Assembly (NCBI GenBank): GCA_946894095.1
Contig: OX335655.1
Coordinates: forward strand, 15,376,001 to 15,440,000
DNA: 64,000 nt
Direction: 5' to 3'
Source: Incurvaria masculella
Lineage: Eukaryota > Arthropoda > Insecta > Lepidoptera > Incurvariidae
The notes under the pieces were generated by a model, which saw nothing but the letters and a program-made list of their open reading frames with translations, was not told the origin of the DNA and ran no database searches. Below are positions 20,632 through 29,948 of the stretch, piece by piece. Every line of letters begins with the position of its first letter. The first letter of the stretch is position 1. Made by a program: the position numbers and the translations under genes.

Positions 20632-21314
20632 ATCATAAATCTTAAGCTTTCGCGTTTTTCACACATTATTAATTTACTTAAGGTGGCCCAACCCGCTCAT
20701 CTCCCCATACAAAAGGGGAAAGAAGATCACGCCTATATTTCTTGTCAGAGATCCAAAATTTTGCTCAAAACAGCTCTATTTGATTGAACTAGATGTCTGA
20801 TGACCATTGGCATTGTAAAATTGTGTTTGGTTTCCAAGTTATAAGGTCCGAAATTTCGGATTTTTCGCGCGTTTTATACAATAACTTTGGAGGTGGATTA
20901 CGCAATGATAAAGTAAGAACATCTTAATAAGATTAGTCATCAGACATAGCTTATTTAATCAAGATTTATAATCTATTTGGTTTTTGTTAGATTTTTGACT
21001 ACAGCGGTCGTGGTTTACTTTTAGCTATAAGTCATTTTGAAATAAAAATTTTCGTAAATCTTACCTAATCATACACTATGCATATTTTCTTTTTTGTGGA
21101 CATTTTGCATCTTCCTCATCACGGAGCCTATCTTATTCTTGGAAAGAGAGAAGGTCCCAGGGCGCAACAGCACGGTTTTGTACCGTGCCCGCAAATGAGT
21201 TGAGGCCGCCGGGTTGGGCCACCTTAAGCGGGGCTTACGCGAACAATTTTGAAAGAAAGATAACTTTTAAATACCTTTCTTAAACCCGACGTTTCGAAAG
21301 GAGTTGCATCCAAT
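20632..21314. mobile_element. Insertion in SINE B, itself carrying C
   Basis: CAATGTA flanks it on both sides (20625-20631 and 21315-21321), consistent with a 7-bp target duplication. Outside the nested C element only about 45 bp (left) and 86 bp (right, TTAAACCCGACGTTTCGAAA) remain. These are not recognised from elsewhere. Confidence 0.6.
20677..21228 (+). mobile_element. C-family (TTAA) MITE, full-length copy 1
   Basis: ~550 bp bounded by TTAAGGTGGCCCAACCC and GGGTTGGGCCACCTTAA. Interior landmarks: CATACAAAAGGGGAAAGAAG, GATGTCTGATGACCATTGGC, CTACAGCGGTCGTGGTTTAC, CTCATCACGGAGCCTATC. TTAA on both sides points to a piggyBac-type mechanism supplied in trans. A 61-codon frame inside is not credible. 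Confidence 0.9.
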
Positions 21315-21321
21315 CAATGTA

Positions 21322-21462
21322 GCCAATGTGCCGTGCTTATGAAGGGAAGGTCCTGGCATGGCACCTAATTCCTTCGGGAATGTCGTGTATTGGGCTAATA
21401 TCATAACGGTAGTAGTGTGGTATTCATCTCATGGCCATCCATGTCAGGTTGCATAAAAAAAG
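21322..21462 (+). mobile_element. SINE B, 3' part of the split copy
   Basis: GTGCCGTGCTTATGAAGGGA, TGGCATGGCACCTAATTCC, GGGCTAATATCATAACGGTA, GGCCATCCATGTCAGG, then CATAAAAAAA tail. Completes the SINE begun at 20344. Confidence 0.88.
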
Positions 21463-21695
21463 CCAAATCCACGACTATCGCCGAGCTATCTAGGTTATAC
21501 GGATCAAGTTCGGTCGCCACTTCCGTCCTTTTTCCCTCGGTGGCTGCGCTGTGGTGAGAAAGAAAGAAAAGAAAAGAAAAGAAAAATATAGTCTATTTTG
21601 CACATTTTTTACAGTGTTACATAATCGATATCGTTAAGAAATGTTTACTTAATTACAGTTTACGTTGGAATAGTGAATAGCAATAGTGTGCAAAG

Positions 21696-21989
21696 ATGGC
21701 CATGGCTCAGCATGCCAGGGAGGTACGTAAATTGCCCTGCCTGGCAATGCTGCTAATTGCCTGCCTGGTACGGTCCGTGTTTTGCCGAAAAGGATCCTGG
21801 GATCCCGCCGCCGCCGCCGCTAACCTTTCGCGAGACCAGCGGCACAGAATAAGTAATAGTGCTACCCAGCGGGTCAGTGCGACGCAGGTAGCGCCCGCCC
21901 TCCCCCGCACCCCACTCCACCCCGCCGCCCGATACAACATTAGCATAGTAACGAAGGGGCGGGGCAGCGGTAACTCACATAACCTATAA
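21696..21989 (+). CDS. Weak candidate first exon / short secreted-type frame
   Basis: No family recognised. The ATG at 21696 sits in CAAAGATGG, a fair insect start context. Codons 1-9 (MAMAQHARE) end exactly at GAG|GTACGT (21722/21723), a good splice-donor match, so this could be a short first coding exon. Read through instead, the frame is 97 codons with a hydrophobic run at residues 14-30 (CLAMLLIACLVRSVFC) that looks like a signal peptide or membrane segment, followed by low-complexity Ala/Pro/Arg. The upstream 150 bp has CTCGGTGGCTGCGCTGTGGTGAG and a (GAAAA)n run. Nothing downstream identifies a partner exon. RNA-seq or a spliced EST would decide; chance in a GC-rich island is the likelier reading. 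Confidence 0.18.
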   Translation: MAMAQHAREVRKLPCLAMLLIACLVRSVFCRKGSWDPAAAAANLSRDQRHRISNSATQRVSATQVAPALPRTPLHPAARYNISIVTKGRGSGNSHNL

Positions 21990-22202
21990 ACAATCGTTCG
22001 GACCGCGCCATGGCGTATGGGGTGTCAAAAAGGTTTTTAGGGTTCTATCTATCATCCATGATCCTCCTTTCGCGAGCTGGTTTGTTTCTCTACCTTGTGA
22101 GTTAGCGGTTCTCACATCGACATTAACGATTCCAGTCCCAGATAATTATTAAGATCCGTTTCTCTTCGGTGATGCCAGCGAAAAAAATCTCCATTACATT
22201 TT

Positions 22203-22249
22203 AAAAAACCGGCCAAGTGCGAGTCGGACTCGCACTTGACTGGGGTTTA
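22203..22249 (-). mobile_element. A element, terminal fragment
   Basis: AAAAAACCGGCCAAGTGCGAG and the palindrome GTGCGAGTC-G-GACTCGCAC, then truncated. About 47 bp only. Confidence 0.8.
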
Positions 22250-22265
22250 AATTGGCGACGATCAG

Positions 22266-22606
22266 AGGCTGTAGTCCCATTGTCACCTAAATTGACGTTT
22301 TCATTGTATGGAGAAATTGAAGAGCGCGCGCAGTGGGCGAACTATAATTGAACTACCATTTGCGAGTCCGAGTTTGATTTGACAGCTTACTCAACGTTGC
22401 CGTTAAAAACGACATACTCCATACAAGTTTTTACTGGATATTCTGTGGTTTTACTTCTTCAAGCTGTCAAAGTCAAACTCGGATTTCCGATTTGCATGAA
22501 AACGCGGGGTCGGCGTAAACGGCAAGGTCGACGTATTAAGGAAAACGCCAGTCTATCGGTTTGCCGTAAACGCCAATTTAGGTGAGAACTCAGACTGACC
22601 ACTCTG
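22266..22606. mobile_element. D-family MITE, copy 1
   Basis: ~340 bp with inverted ends around TTGTCACCTAAATTGACGTT and AACGCCAATTTAGGTGAGAA. Interior landmarks: GAGAAATTGAAGAGCGCGCG, TTTGACAGCTTACTCAACGT, GAAAACGCGGGGTCGGCGTA, AACGCCAGTCTATCGGTTTG. A 68-codon frame is repeat-derived. Confidence 0.85.
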
Positions 22607-22825
22607 TGGTGAGGGCGAAAAGGAGTTTATTACAAAGGGGCCAGTGGTGGTCCAGTGAAAGATAATTGGAGTAGGCGGCCCGAGATAAGGTTTCGCGAAC
22701 GGCGGGCTGGCATCGTAAATACCTCAGCGGAGCGCGGGCGACCGAAATATGTGGATGCTAAATTAGAAGCTAAGGCACTCGGCGACTCTACGTTTGATGA
22801 CCACACCACGATGCATTAAACTCTT
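22607..22825. other. No recognised feature
   Basis: GC-moderate, with AGGCGGCCCGAGATAAGG and CGGAGCGCGGGCGACCG; no partner. Confidence 0.3.
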
Positions 22826-22931
22826 TAGGGCCGATTTTTATAAACATTCAGATAACTATTCGACGAATTTATCTACCCCGCTGCTTATCCACCCTTTGTA
22901 GTAAGCCCGCATTTGTATTAGCAAAATTACA

Positions 22932-23715
22932 TTAAGGTGGCCCTTCCCGGCGGGACTAACTCATTCGCGGGCACGGTACAAAACCGTGCTATTGCGCTGG
23001 GACCTACTCTGAAGCCTTATTCTGCTAAATGATAACTGCGCGCGTTATGTTTGTGTTTTCTCAAAACCGCATGTTTCGCGCGAAATGGTATTCTACTAGC
23101 GCAGTTTGCAAAACGCATGCGTTGTGTTTGTGTTTTCTTCGCAAACTCGTAACGCGCGCCCATGTTCTCGTGGGCCGTGTGTTTTGCCGAAAACTTGCGG
23201 TTTTGAGAATTCTATTTGTCAAATTCGGAGCATCGCATCGCCGAACTTCGAATATCACTTTTCTACATTATGTTGGCATATCGCTGTCTCTTTCTTTTCT
23301 TATGTCATATTTGAGTGAGAAAATAACTGTCAAAATCGTGATAGGTTATTTTACCCTGTAGGCGGCGCGCAAGACAAACCACTCCATAGACAACAACAAA
23401 ACGCGTCTGTGAATTAGCTGAATACCGATTTTTGGAAACCGCACTCGAAACTTAGCGTGTTATGTTTGACGGAAACATAACTAATACGGAATGGTTTAAA
23501 ATTGGACAAATAGCAGAATCGGGCTTCTGTTTCCAAGTAAATGACAGGATTCGTGATGAGGAGGATGCAACATCTCCACAAAGCAGACAATGCACATAGT
23601 GTTTGGTTTGGAAAGTTTTCCGAAAATTTTAATTACAAAACGACTTATAGCGCTAACGACCGCGAACGCTGTAGTTGAAAATCTATCAAAAATCAAATTT
23701 TTTATCAATATTTTT
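22932..23715 (-). mobile_element. C-family MITE, truncated, interrupted by N
   Basis: 22932-23010: TTAAGGTGGCCCTTCCCGGC, CATTCGCGGGCACGGTACAA, TGCTATTGCGCTGGGACC. Resumes 23547: CGTGATGAGGAGGATGCAAC, CTCCACAAAGCAGACAATGC, TTACAAAACGACTTATAGCG, ending in decay by ~23715. The distal terminal repeat is absent. Confidence 0.8.
23011..23546. mobile_element. N-family MITE, long copy
   Basis: Inverted ends GAAGCCTTATTCTGCTAAAT and ATAGCAGAATCGGGCTTC, as in the short N copy at 11187. The interior is CpG-rich with TGTTTGTGTTTTC repeated at 23048 and 23125. Frames of 65-110 codons occur on both strands but look compositional. Possibly a longer parent of the 147-bp N form. Confidence 0.7.
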
Positions 23716-23840
23716 TTTTATCGATAATAGTGATAGGAGATATAATCATCCGGTAGTGACAATCGGTCTTTTGGCGAAAGTAAATTTTGCTATCAGACTG
23801 TAAAGTGTCTGAGGATGGAAAAATCGGCCTATCGGCTAAT

Positions 23841-24518
23841 CGAGTAAGCTGTCAAATCAAACCGGGACTCGCAAATGTTACTTCGCTTAAGGTGGCCCAA
23901 CCCGCTCATCTCCTCATACAAAAGGGGAAAGAAGATCACGCCCATATTTATTGTCAGAGATCCAAAATTTTGCTAAAAATAGCTTTATTTGATCGCTCTA
24001 GATGTCTGATGACCATTGGCATTGTAAAATTGTGTTTGGTTTCTAAGTTATAAGGTCCGAAAGTTCGAATTTTTCGCGCGTTTTATACAATAACTTTGGA
24101 GGTGGATTATGCAATGATAAAATAAGAACATCGTAAAAAGATTATTCATCAGACATAGCTTATTTAATGAAGATTTATGATCTATTTGGTTTTTGTTAGA
24201 TTTTTGACTACAGCGGTCGTGGTTTACTTTTAGCTATAAGTCGTCTTGAAATTAAAATTTTCGTAAATCTTACCAAATCATACATTATGCACATTGTCTT
24301 TTTTGTGGACATGTTGCATCTTCCTCATCACGGAGCCTGTCTTATTCTTTGAAACAGAGAAGGTCCCAGAGCGCAACAGCACGGTTTTGTACCGTCCCCG
24401 CGAATGAGTTGGGCCCGCCGGGTTGGGCCACCTTAACGGCCATTTGAAAACGCCAGTCGATAGGTTTGGCGTAAACGCCCATTTAGGTGACAACTGGGAC
24501 TACGGGCTCAGACTGCCT
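23841..24518. mobile_element. D-family MITE interrupted by C at TTAA
   Basis: Left part 23841-23890: GAGTAAGCTGTCAAATCAAA, ACTCGCAAATGTTACTTCGC, TTAA. Right part 24433-24518: TTAA, CATTTGAAAACGCCAGTCGA, TTGGCGTAAACGCCCATTTA. In other D copies this site reads TTAGTTCGCTTAACGCCC, so the unoccupied target contained a single TTAA. ~30 bp of D is deleted on the right. Confidence 0.82.
23887..24436 (+). mobile_element. C-family (TTAA) MITE, full-length copy 2
   Basis: 550 bp, TTAAGGTGGCCCAACCCGCT to GCCGGGTTGGGCCACCTTAA. Very similar to copy 1 (20677-21228). Its TTAA duplication is confirmed by the D empty-site comparison. Confidence 0.92.
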
Positions 24519-24835
24519 CAGATCTTTCCACTTCCGCTCCGCATGTTTTCAGGCGTAAACTGTGTCGGTTCTTCTGCGGAAAATCAAAGCCGAATCGGGA
24601 CGCTGGCTTTTGCCGTGCCACCGTCCCATTAGGGCACCGCGACCGCCATTACCGCACTCCACCTGCGCAATTACTCCGGGGTTTCGTGTGCTTCTAATGA
24701 CGAGATAATTCGGGTCTGCGCATGCGCCGCCTATTGGCAGCATCACGCAGCCAGCACACGCCAGCGCAAGACGCGAACTGCTCGGCGGCGGTGCCAATTA
24801 AATATTTAATTTTGCGCGCTGCGCTCGAAGAAAAG
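24519..24835. other. CpG-rich island, repeat-free
   Basis: CGGAAAATCAAAGCCGAATC, CACTCCACCTGCGCAATTAC, GCATGCGCCGCCTATTGGCA, GGTGCCAATTAAATATTTAA. CTATTGG is a CCAAT-type motif, and AATTAAATATTTAATT is a near-palindrome. Candidate cis-regulatory island. No gene supported. Confidence 0.35.
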
Positions 24836-24967
24836 GGAAGGTAAGTCGGGGAAGGGGGGGGGGGTGAAACTGCCTACAGAATTATGGTCTCTTTCATACC
24901 CAAGTATCGATGTACCCAAGCAAGCAGTTACGGTTTAAATCAAGTGGTATTGGGTATTTTAATGTTT

Positions 24968-25220
24968 TCACGTAATTTTATAATGACGGCTAATACCACA
25001 CCCACCGTGATGATAACAGGCAACACACCGCATTCCCGAAGCAATGAGGTGCCTTGCCGGGACGCTTCTTTTATTCGGATGGATTTAACTGAATCCTAAA
25101 TACGGCCAATTTGTTCATTGCCGTTTGGACCATCTTCAACCCGGGCGCGCTTAAACCTACCACAGAAGGGTTGGAGAGACCTACCGTTTTACATGGATTT
25201 TGGAACAGCTTGCATGCATA
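24968..25220 (-). mobile_element. SINE B, diverged copy
   Basis: GACGGCTAATACCACACCC, CGCATTCCCGAAGCAATGAG, GTTCATTGCCGTTTGGACCA, ACCCGGGCGCGCTTAAACCT, GTTTTACATGGATTTTGGAA. Old copy without a recognisable head. Confidence 0.75.
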
Positions 25221-25288
25221 TATCCGCAGATGTGGCATCGAGGGCGTCTACTATGGAACCCGCTGCCTCCAATTTTCAAAAACGACTA

Positions 25289-25418
25289 ACGCCCGGTTCC
25301 ACCACCTCCAGCTACAAAAATCCCAAAGTTATCTTTCGGTTACATCATACAAATATGCAATGTAGCCGAAAGTTAACTTTCGGATTTCAGGTAACTGGAG
25401 GTGGTGAAAACAGGGGTA
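25289..25418. mobile_element. F-family MITE, copy 1
   Basis: ~130 bp hairpin-type element. Left arm CCACCACCTCCAGCTAC, ATCCCAAAGTTATCTTTCGG; right arm CCGAAAGTTAACTTTCGGAT, GTAACTGGAGGTGGTGAAAA. Second copy at 56512-56636. Confidence 0.85.
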
Positions 25419-25429
25419 ATCCAACTTAA

Positions 25430-25622
25430 ACGTACGTGTCACATGCAAACATAGTCGCAGACGTATTAGAGGGTTTGTGTGGGTGGGAACTGACTTGACG
25501 AACGCTATTTGAGCTCATTCACGCGCCGTGGCGATGTTTCGACTGTGTGGCATGCGAAGCGCCGCCGGATTCCCATACGATTATATGGTCATTTTGACCA
25601 TATAGCGGAGACGCGTTCGAAC
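25430..25622 (-). repeat. P-family fragment
   Basis: ACATGCAAACATAGTCGCAG, GGGTTTGTGTGGGTGGGAAC, GGCGATGTTTCGACTGTGTG, GACCATATAGCGGAGACGCG. Reverse orientation, abutting the next P copy 280 bp away (inverted pair). Confidence 0.65.
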
Positions 25623-25904
25623 CTATGACCTATGGCATGGAAGGCCAGTCCATAAGTCGTCTGCTCGAATGGTCTTTATCACGTCTACACGCTGCGCTCA
25701 GACAAAATAGACACCGACCGTTGTAACATATTTACACAAATCCGAGTGACATGACAAAACTTTCGTGAGGTGTTTTTTAATTGTACGCCCATTATTATGC
25801 GTCTACAAAGGCGTGACTGGCGCGAACAAGCTGATCCGTGACACGCTCACCGGGGGTTGGAGGGTTCGGTGCCGGGGTGACGTCCAGTGCCGCAGGCGAG
25901 CGGT
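25623..25904. other. No recognised feature
   Basis: Sequence between two inverted P copies; CACCGGGGGTTGGAGGGTTC patch. No gene seen. Confidence 0.3.
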
Positions 25905-26141
25905 GACACTGAAGAGAAAGAAAGGAGAAGTGGCATGCGCTCGATATTGCGTCTCCGCCGTATGGTCAAAGTGACCATACAATTGTATGGTAATCCGGCG
26001 GCGGCGCGTCGATGCCGCATAGTCGAAACATCGCCACTGCGCGCGAATGTGCTCTAGAAATGCGTTCGCCAATCCAGATCCCAATACATAATCCACCCAA
26101 ACCCTCCGATATCTCTGCGATTATGTGGGTTGGGTTGGTAG

Positions 26142-26877
26142 TTTTTAGGGTTCCGTACCCAAAGGTTGAAAACGGAACCCTATTACTACTGAGCAGCTCG
26201 TAGCCTAGTGGCGCGGGGACTGGCCTAGCGTACCAGAGACCTGGGTTCAATACCGACATGCACCACTGTCTTTCTCTTTCCGAGTTCGATAAGTGCATTT
26301 CGTTACGAATGCGAGCTGCTCCATGGTTCGGAATCCATGTAAAACTGTAGGTCCCCTTCCCCTACTAGGTGGTAGGGTTTATGCCCGCCCGGGTTGGTAC
26401 CATCGCATTGAATGAAAAGATGGTCGAATCGGCAATGAAAAATTGTCCGTGTTTTCCATCCAGTTTAATGTAGCCGTGCTCATAAAGGGAAGGTCCTGGC
26501 ACGGCACCAAATTCCTTCGGGAATGAGGTGTATTGGGCTAATATCATAACGGTAGTTGTGTGGTATTAGCCATCCATGTCAGGTCGCATAAAAAAAAAAC
26601 TAAGCTTCCGCTGTCCGTCCGTCCGTCCGTCCGTACGTCCATCCGTCCGTCCGTCCGTCCGTCTGTCCGTCTGTCACAGGGCCGTATCTCGTGAACCGTA
26701 ATAGGTAGGCAGCTGAAATTTTGACAGACTGTGTATTTATTTTGCCGCTATATGACAACAAATAGGTAAAATAAAAAAGTAATAAAAAATAAAGGGCCCC
26801 CATACAAAAAACGTTACTTTTTTGTGTTTTATCTTGTACGATGGTGCGAGTCCGACTCGTACTTGGCCGGTTTTTGA
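26142..26877 (+). mobile_element. A element split by a SINE
   Basis: 26142-26188: TTTTTAGGGTTCCGTACCCA, GAAAACGGAACCCTATTACT. 26600-26877: CTAAGCTTCCGCTGTCCGTC through a long (GTCC)n tract (26618-26672) to TACTTGGCCGGTTTTT. The subterminal GGTACGGAACCC is partly deleted. It sits in P at a T-run; the empty site in the other P copy shows one T-run only, so TTTTT is the likely target duplication. Confidence 0.88.
26189..26599 (+). mobile_element. SINE B, full-length, nested in A
   Basis: Head GAGCAGCTCGTAGCCTAGTG (box A), CTGGGTTCAATACC (box B), GCACCACTGTCTTTCTCTTT, then the body and CATCCATGTCAGGTCGCATA with an A-run. Flanks ACTGA / ACTAA fit a short, slightly decayed target duplication from ATTACTAAGC in A. 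Confidence 0.92.
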
Positions 26878-26889
26878 AAATTGGATACA

Positions 26890-27123
26890 GCGGCAGTGCG
26901 ATTACGAAGCGCGGCATGAGGTGTAGGTGCCGCACCTACCCCAAATTGACAGCAAACTGACGGCTTTTGAGTACAAAATATGTCAGTTTTGGGGTACTAA
27001 CCGCACCTACACCTCATTTGGCGCTTCGTAATCGCAATACTGTTGCCGGTGCTTCTATTTCGCAATCGCAATAGCTGTCAGATGCAACCAACCTCCCCCG
27101 TTTCGTGCTTCGTAATCGCACTG
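26890..27123. mobile_element. E-family MITE, copy 1 (in P)
   Basis: Terminal CGGCAGTGCGATTACGAAGC at the left; the right end GTGCTTCGTAATCGCACTGC is its complement. An internal inverted pair GAGGTGTAGGTGC (26919-26930 area) / GCACCTACACCTC (27004-27016) and a third terminal-like segment GGCGCTTCGTAATCGCAATA at 27020 suggest one E inside another. Confidence 0.75.
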
Positions 27124-27180
27124 CGGGTCCCATAGTAGGCGCGTAAGGTGGCACATCTTCCAAGTGTTCCACGTGGACAT

Positions 27181-28429
27181 GGAAAGTGTCACACTATCGA
27201 GATGTGCATCGACAAACTTGGCCGTCACTCGGTGGCCAGCGACCAGCTCGGTGGCTAAAGTTGTAATTTCTGACGCCAAAAGCATATACATACATATTTA
27301 AAAATAATTGATTATATGATAGATTTGATGATACAGCATGGTTTTAAAACTAACATATCTAGGCTGGGCGAAATAGGCTCCTTGCTGATGAAACTTAAAA
27401 ATGGGTTGCCTAACAGAATAAAAAGAACAATATGGTTTAAATTCTGTTAACTTTAAAAAAAACCATTTAATAAATTCTAGTATATCAAATATCAGGGTGA
27501 TTTTTTCATGTATACCTATGCATTTTTCATGACCAATGCGAAACTATTTAAAATTGCGAAAAATAATGGGCCGGATTTGATTATAACTTTAACTATATTT
27601 TTAGATTTATTAATATTTTTAGATAATTTTGAAATGTTACTGGTAATGTATCAATAATTGAATAAATTAATTAAAAATCTATCCTTAACCTATTAAACAT
27701 TAATTCACTGAATTTTTTTTTGTGCAATCATTCAGAATTAGTTATTTTTCTCAAAATCAACAACTTCGATTTCCGGCTGAACTTTGTTTTTCCAAAAATC
27801 TAATAAACTCACTTAGAGTGTTTTCGCTATGTCTTACAGTTTCTAATTCGGCCATGAAGCCACACTTGATTCACCCTATATGAACCTCACCTTTTTCCGT
27901 CTGCTTCCGCACACGGTATCGGGGGATATTTCCGTCCAAGCAGGGCGTTTTCTTTCTCGCTATCATTGCCGCCGCCAACACTCCTCTCTCTCAGTTTGAG
28001 AACACAAAGTTAGTCGATCTATAAGCATACCCAAACGCACCATCGGGTCTTCCAGGGCAGCCCGGAGCACAATGGCACCCCCGCCGCCGAGATTCATACG
28101 CCATTGTGATTGTCTCGGAGATAATTTATTCACACGACACACGCAACAACACAAACATTTCAACGCATTCAAATTTATTATTGTGTCACCTCGGCACTCG
28201 TCTTCGGCTCCTCTTCGTGCTCTTATTGCGTGGAGGTTTATTTGTGGCGAGGTCCTGGTTTGAATCGACGCTGTCGAGGCGTTGTTGGGTGTCGGAGCTA
28301 GGGTCATTTGTATACAATGACGTCGTATGGTGGCAATAGTTGTATAGACAACGGTCAGTTGCTCTGTAGTCATTATACATTAATATTTTACTTATAAACC
28401 CGAAATATCCTCGCAACAGTCATAGACTA
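27181..28429. other. No recognised gene; part AT-rich, part GC-rich
   Basis: 27300-27950 is very AT-rich with no repeat partner. 27955-28380 is GC-richer (TTGCCGCCGCCAACACTCCT, GGCACCCCCGCCGCCGAGAT) with frames of 63-136 codons on both strands, none with a domain. The second part may be a conserved non-coding island. Confidence 0.35.
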
Positions 28430-28972
28430 GGAGGTCGCGACAAAAATGGTAACGATAACGTATATGGCTGAAACTGGGTTCACAGGATAGAGACCATCCC
28501 TCTGATGCTGATGGTGTCGGTCTGCCTGCACAAAGTGGTTGCGTTGCCTAGATAAAGCGCCTGAAATAGTATTTATCGTAACCAAAAAAAAATATGATGA
28601 GGTAAATAGCTGCAAATAACGAAGCATTAAAGTATCAGTACATACTTGCATATTAATACCAAAACTGAACAAATATCTGGTTGCATTTCGTAGTTAAAAG
28701 CGATTTAGTTTACAGGTATAACTTTAGGTGTATTTAATTATTTAATCAATAAACCGACTGGTTATTGTTGTACAATTTATGGATTTCAATATTTCCAGAC
28801 AATCACAATCAGTATATTCATCTGCCGGTACATACCAACATGTATTTTGTGCAACCAATCTACCTAACGCAACCACTTGGCGCAGGCAGACTGACATATA
28901 TAGCATCAGAGGGTTGGTCTCTAACACTTGAACCCATTTACATTATCGTGACCAAAAATGTCGTGACCTCCC
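28430..28972 (+). mobile_element. Q-family MITE, copy 1
   Basis: ~543 bp. Left end GGAGGTCGCGACAAAAATGG, TAACGATAACGTATATGGCT; right end ATTATCGTGACCAAAAATGT, CGTGACCTCC. Subterminal CCCTCTGATGCTGATGGTGT and GACATATATAGCATCAGAGG also pair, as do GGTTGCGTTGCCTAGAT and CTACCTAACGCAACC. No coding. Confidence 0.88.
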
Positions 28973-29948
28973 GAAATATCATGCCGAGTTTTGGAACTTA
29001 ATGTAACCAAAATAAGGACAAAACGTAGCAAGTGTAACTATTCCGAGTATGTTTCCGCGCACCGCCGCACGCACTCACTCGCCCTGAAAGCGAATTGCCC
29101 GGGACAGCTCAAAACGTCGGCAAGGACCGAGGAAATGAACTGTGGTAAAGCTAAAATCAGAAAACATTTTAATTACCCACAACACTCAAGTCAAGAATTG
29201 AGAATTCATGCAGACTAAAGGGTAAAAAAAAATCATTCTGCTAATAACCCAGATAACTGAAATTATACTTTAAATAAAATTATGCCGCAGACCTAAAAAT
29301 TAGTTTTGGCGCATCCACTGAGCAAGAATTTCAAGGGCATCCCAGCCTGCAGCGAGGTCGCACAAATGCATTTTATTTGTATATGTCGTGGAGCCTTGTG
29401 GGTGGCTGCTACCCGGTGGCTCGCTATCAGTCCGTCTCATCTCGAGCCACCGTGCCCTATGCAAATGGGCTTTTTACCAAAGTCACAATTATTGAGCACT
29501 GCTCCCCATTGCATCTGCCTCTCTACTCTGCACGCTCAACGCTTTGAGTTGGTTGCCAGTTTATCTTCCCAATATTCGTCCTGCATGCCATCTCCACAGT
29601 CCTCATAAAGTTATTTTAGCTTTGCCGTTGCCTTCCAAAAATCATAACATCATAAAACCAGAACATCCCAAGGTAAATGGTTTTTCTTGTGTATTATAAA
29701 AATCACAAATTATAACCTAACCTAACCTTATTGAAAATGTCCGTACTGATAAGAGTTTTGGATTCCGTGGGTTTTAGATCCTGTGCTTTTGGACTTGCCC
29801 CCACAAGACTCTGAATATAAAGCGCATCGTCGCATGTCATCTTGGTACACATAATTTAGCCCCGTTGCGATGGTAACTTTTTGTTTACTTTTTTTATTTT
29901 GACACTTTTGCCCGTGTATAACATCTGCCAAACACGCCATAAGTAAGA
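28973..29948. other. No recognised gene; one octamer motif
   Basis: Contains a CpG-rich patch (29055-29130) and a GC-moderate stretch at 29330-29600 with TATGCAAATGGG (POU-octamer-like ATGCAAAT at 29459-29466). The 80-codon minus-strand frame at 29728-29970 runs into the SINE and is not supported. AACCTAACCTAACCTTA at 29714 is only three telomere-like units. Confidence 0.35.

Larger units (their letters stand above)
22826..23832. mobile_element. U-family MITE interrupted by C (which carries N)
   Basis: Left part 22826-22931: AGGGCCGATTTTTATAAACA, AGATAACTATTCGACGAATT. Right part about 23716-23832: GGAGATATAATCATCCGGTA, TCTGAGGATGGAAAAATCGG. Both match, in order, the reverse complement of the intact U copy at 56168-56407, so the intervening ~785 bp is an insertion. 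Gives the nest U > C > N. Confidence 0.8.
25905..27180 (+). repeat. P-family copy carrying A (with SINE) and E
   Basis: Pieces: 25905-26141 (AAAGGAGAAGTGGCATGCGC, ATGCCGCATAGTCGAAACAT, GGGTTGGGTTGGTAG), 26878-26889 (GAAAATTGGATACAGC) and 27124-27170 (GGGTCCCATAGTAGGCGCG, GGTGGCACATCTTCC). Together they restore the order seen in the P copy at 18.9-19.07 kb. Inserted material: A at 26142-26877 (itself holding a SINE) and E at about 26890-27123. Confidence 0.7.

Noticed and set aside
29712..29731. Telomere-like (CCTAA)n
   Set aside because: Only about three units, too short to be more than chance or a minor relic.
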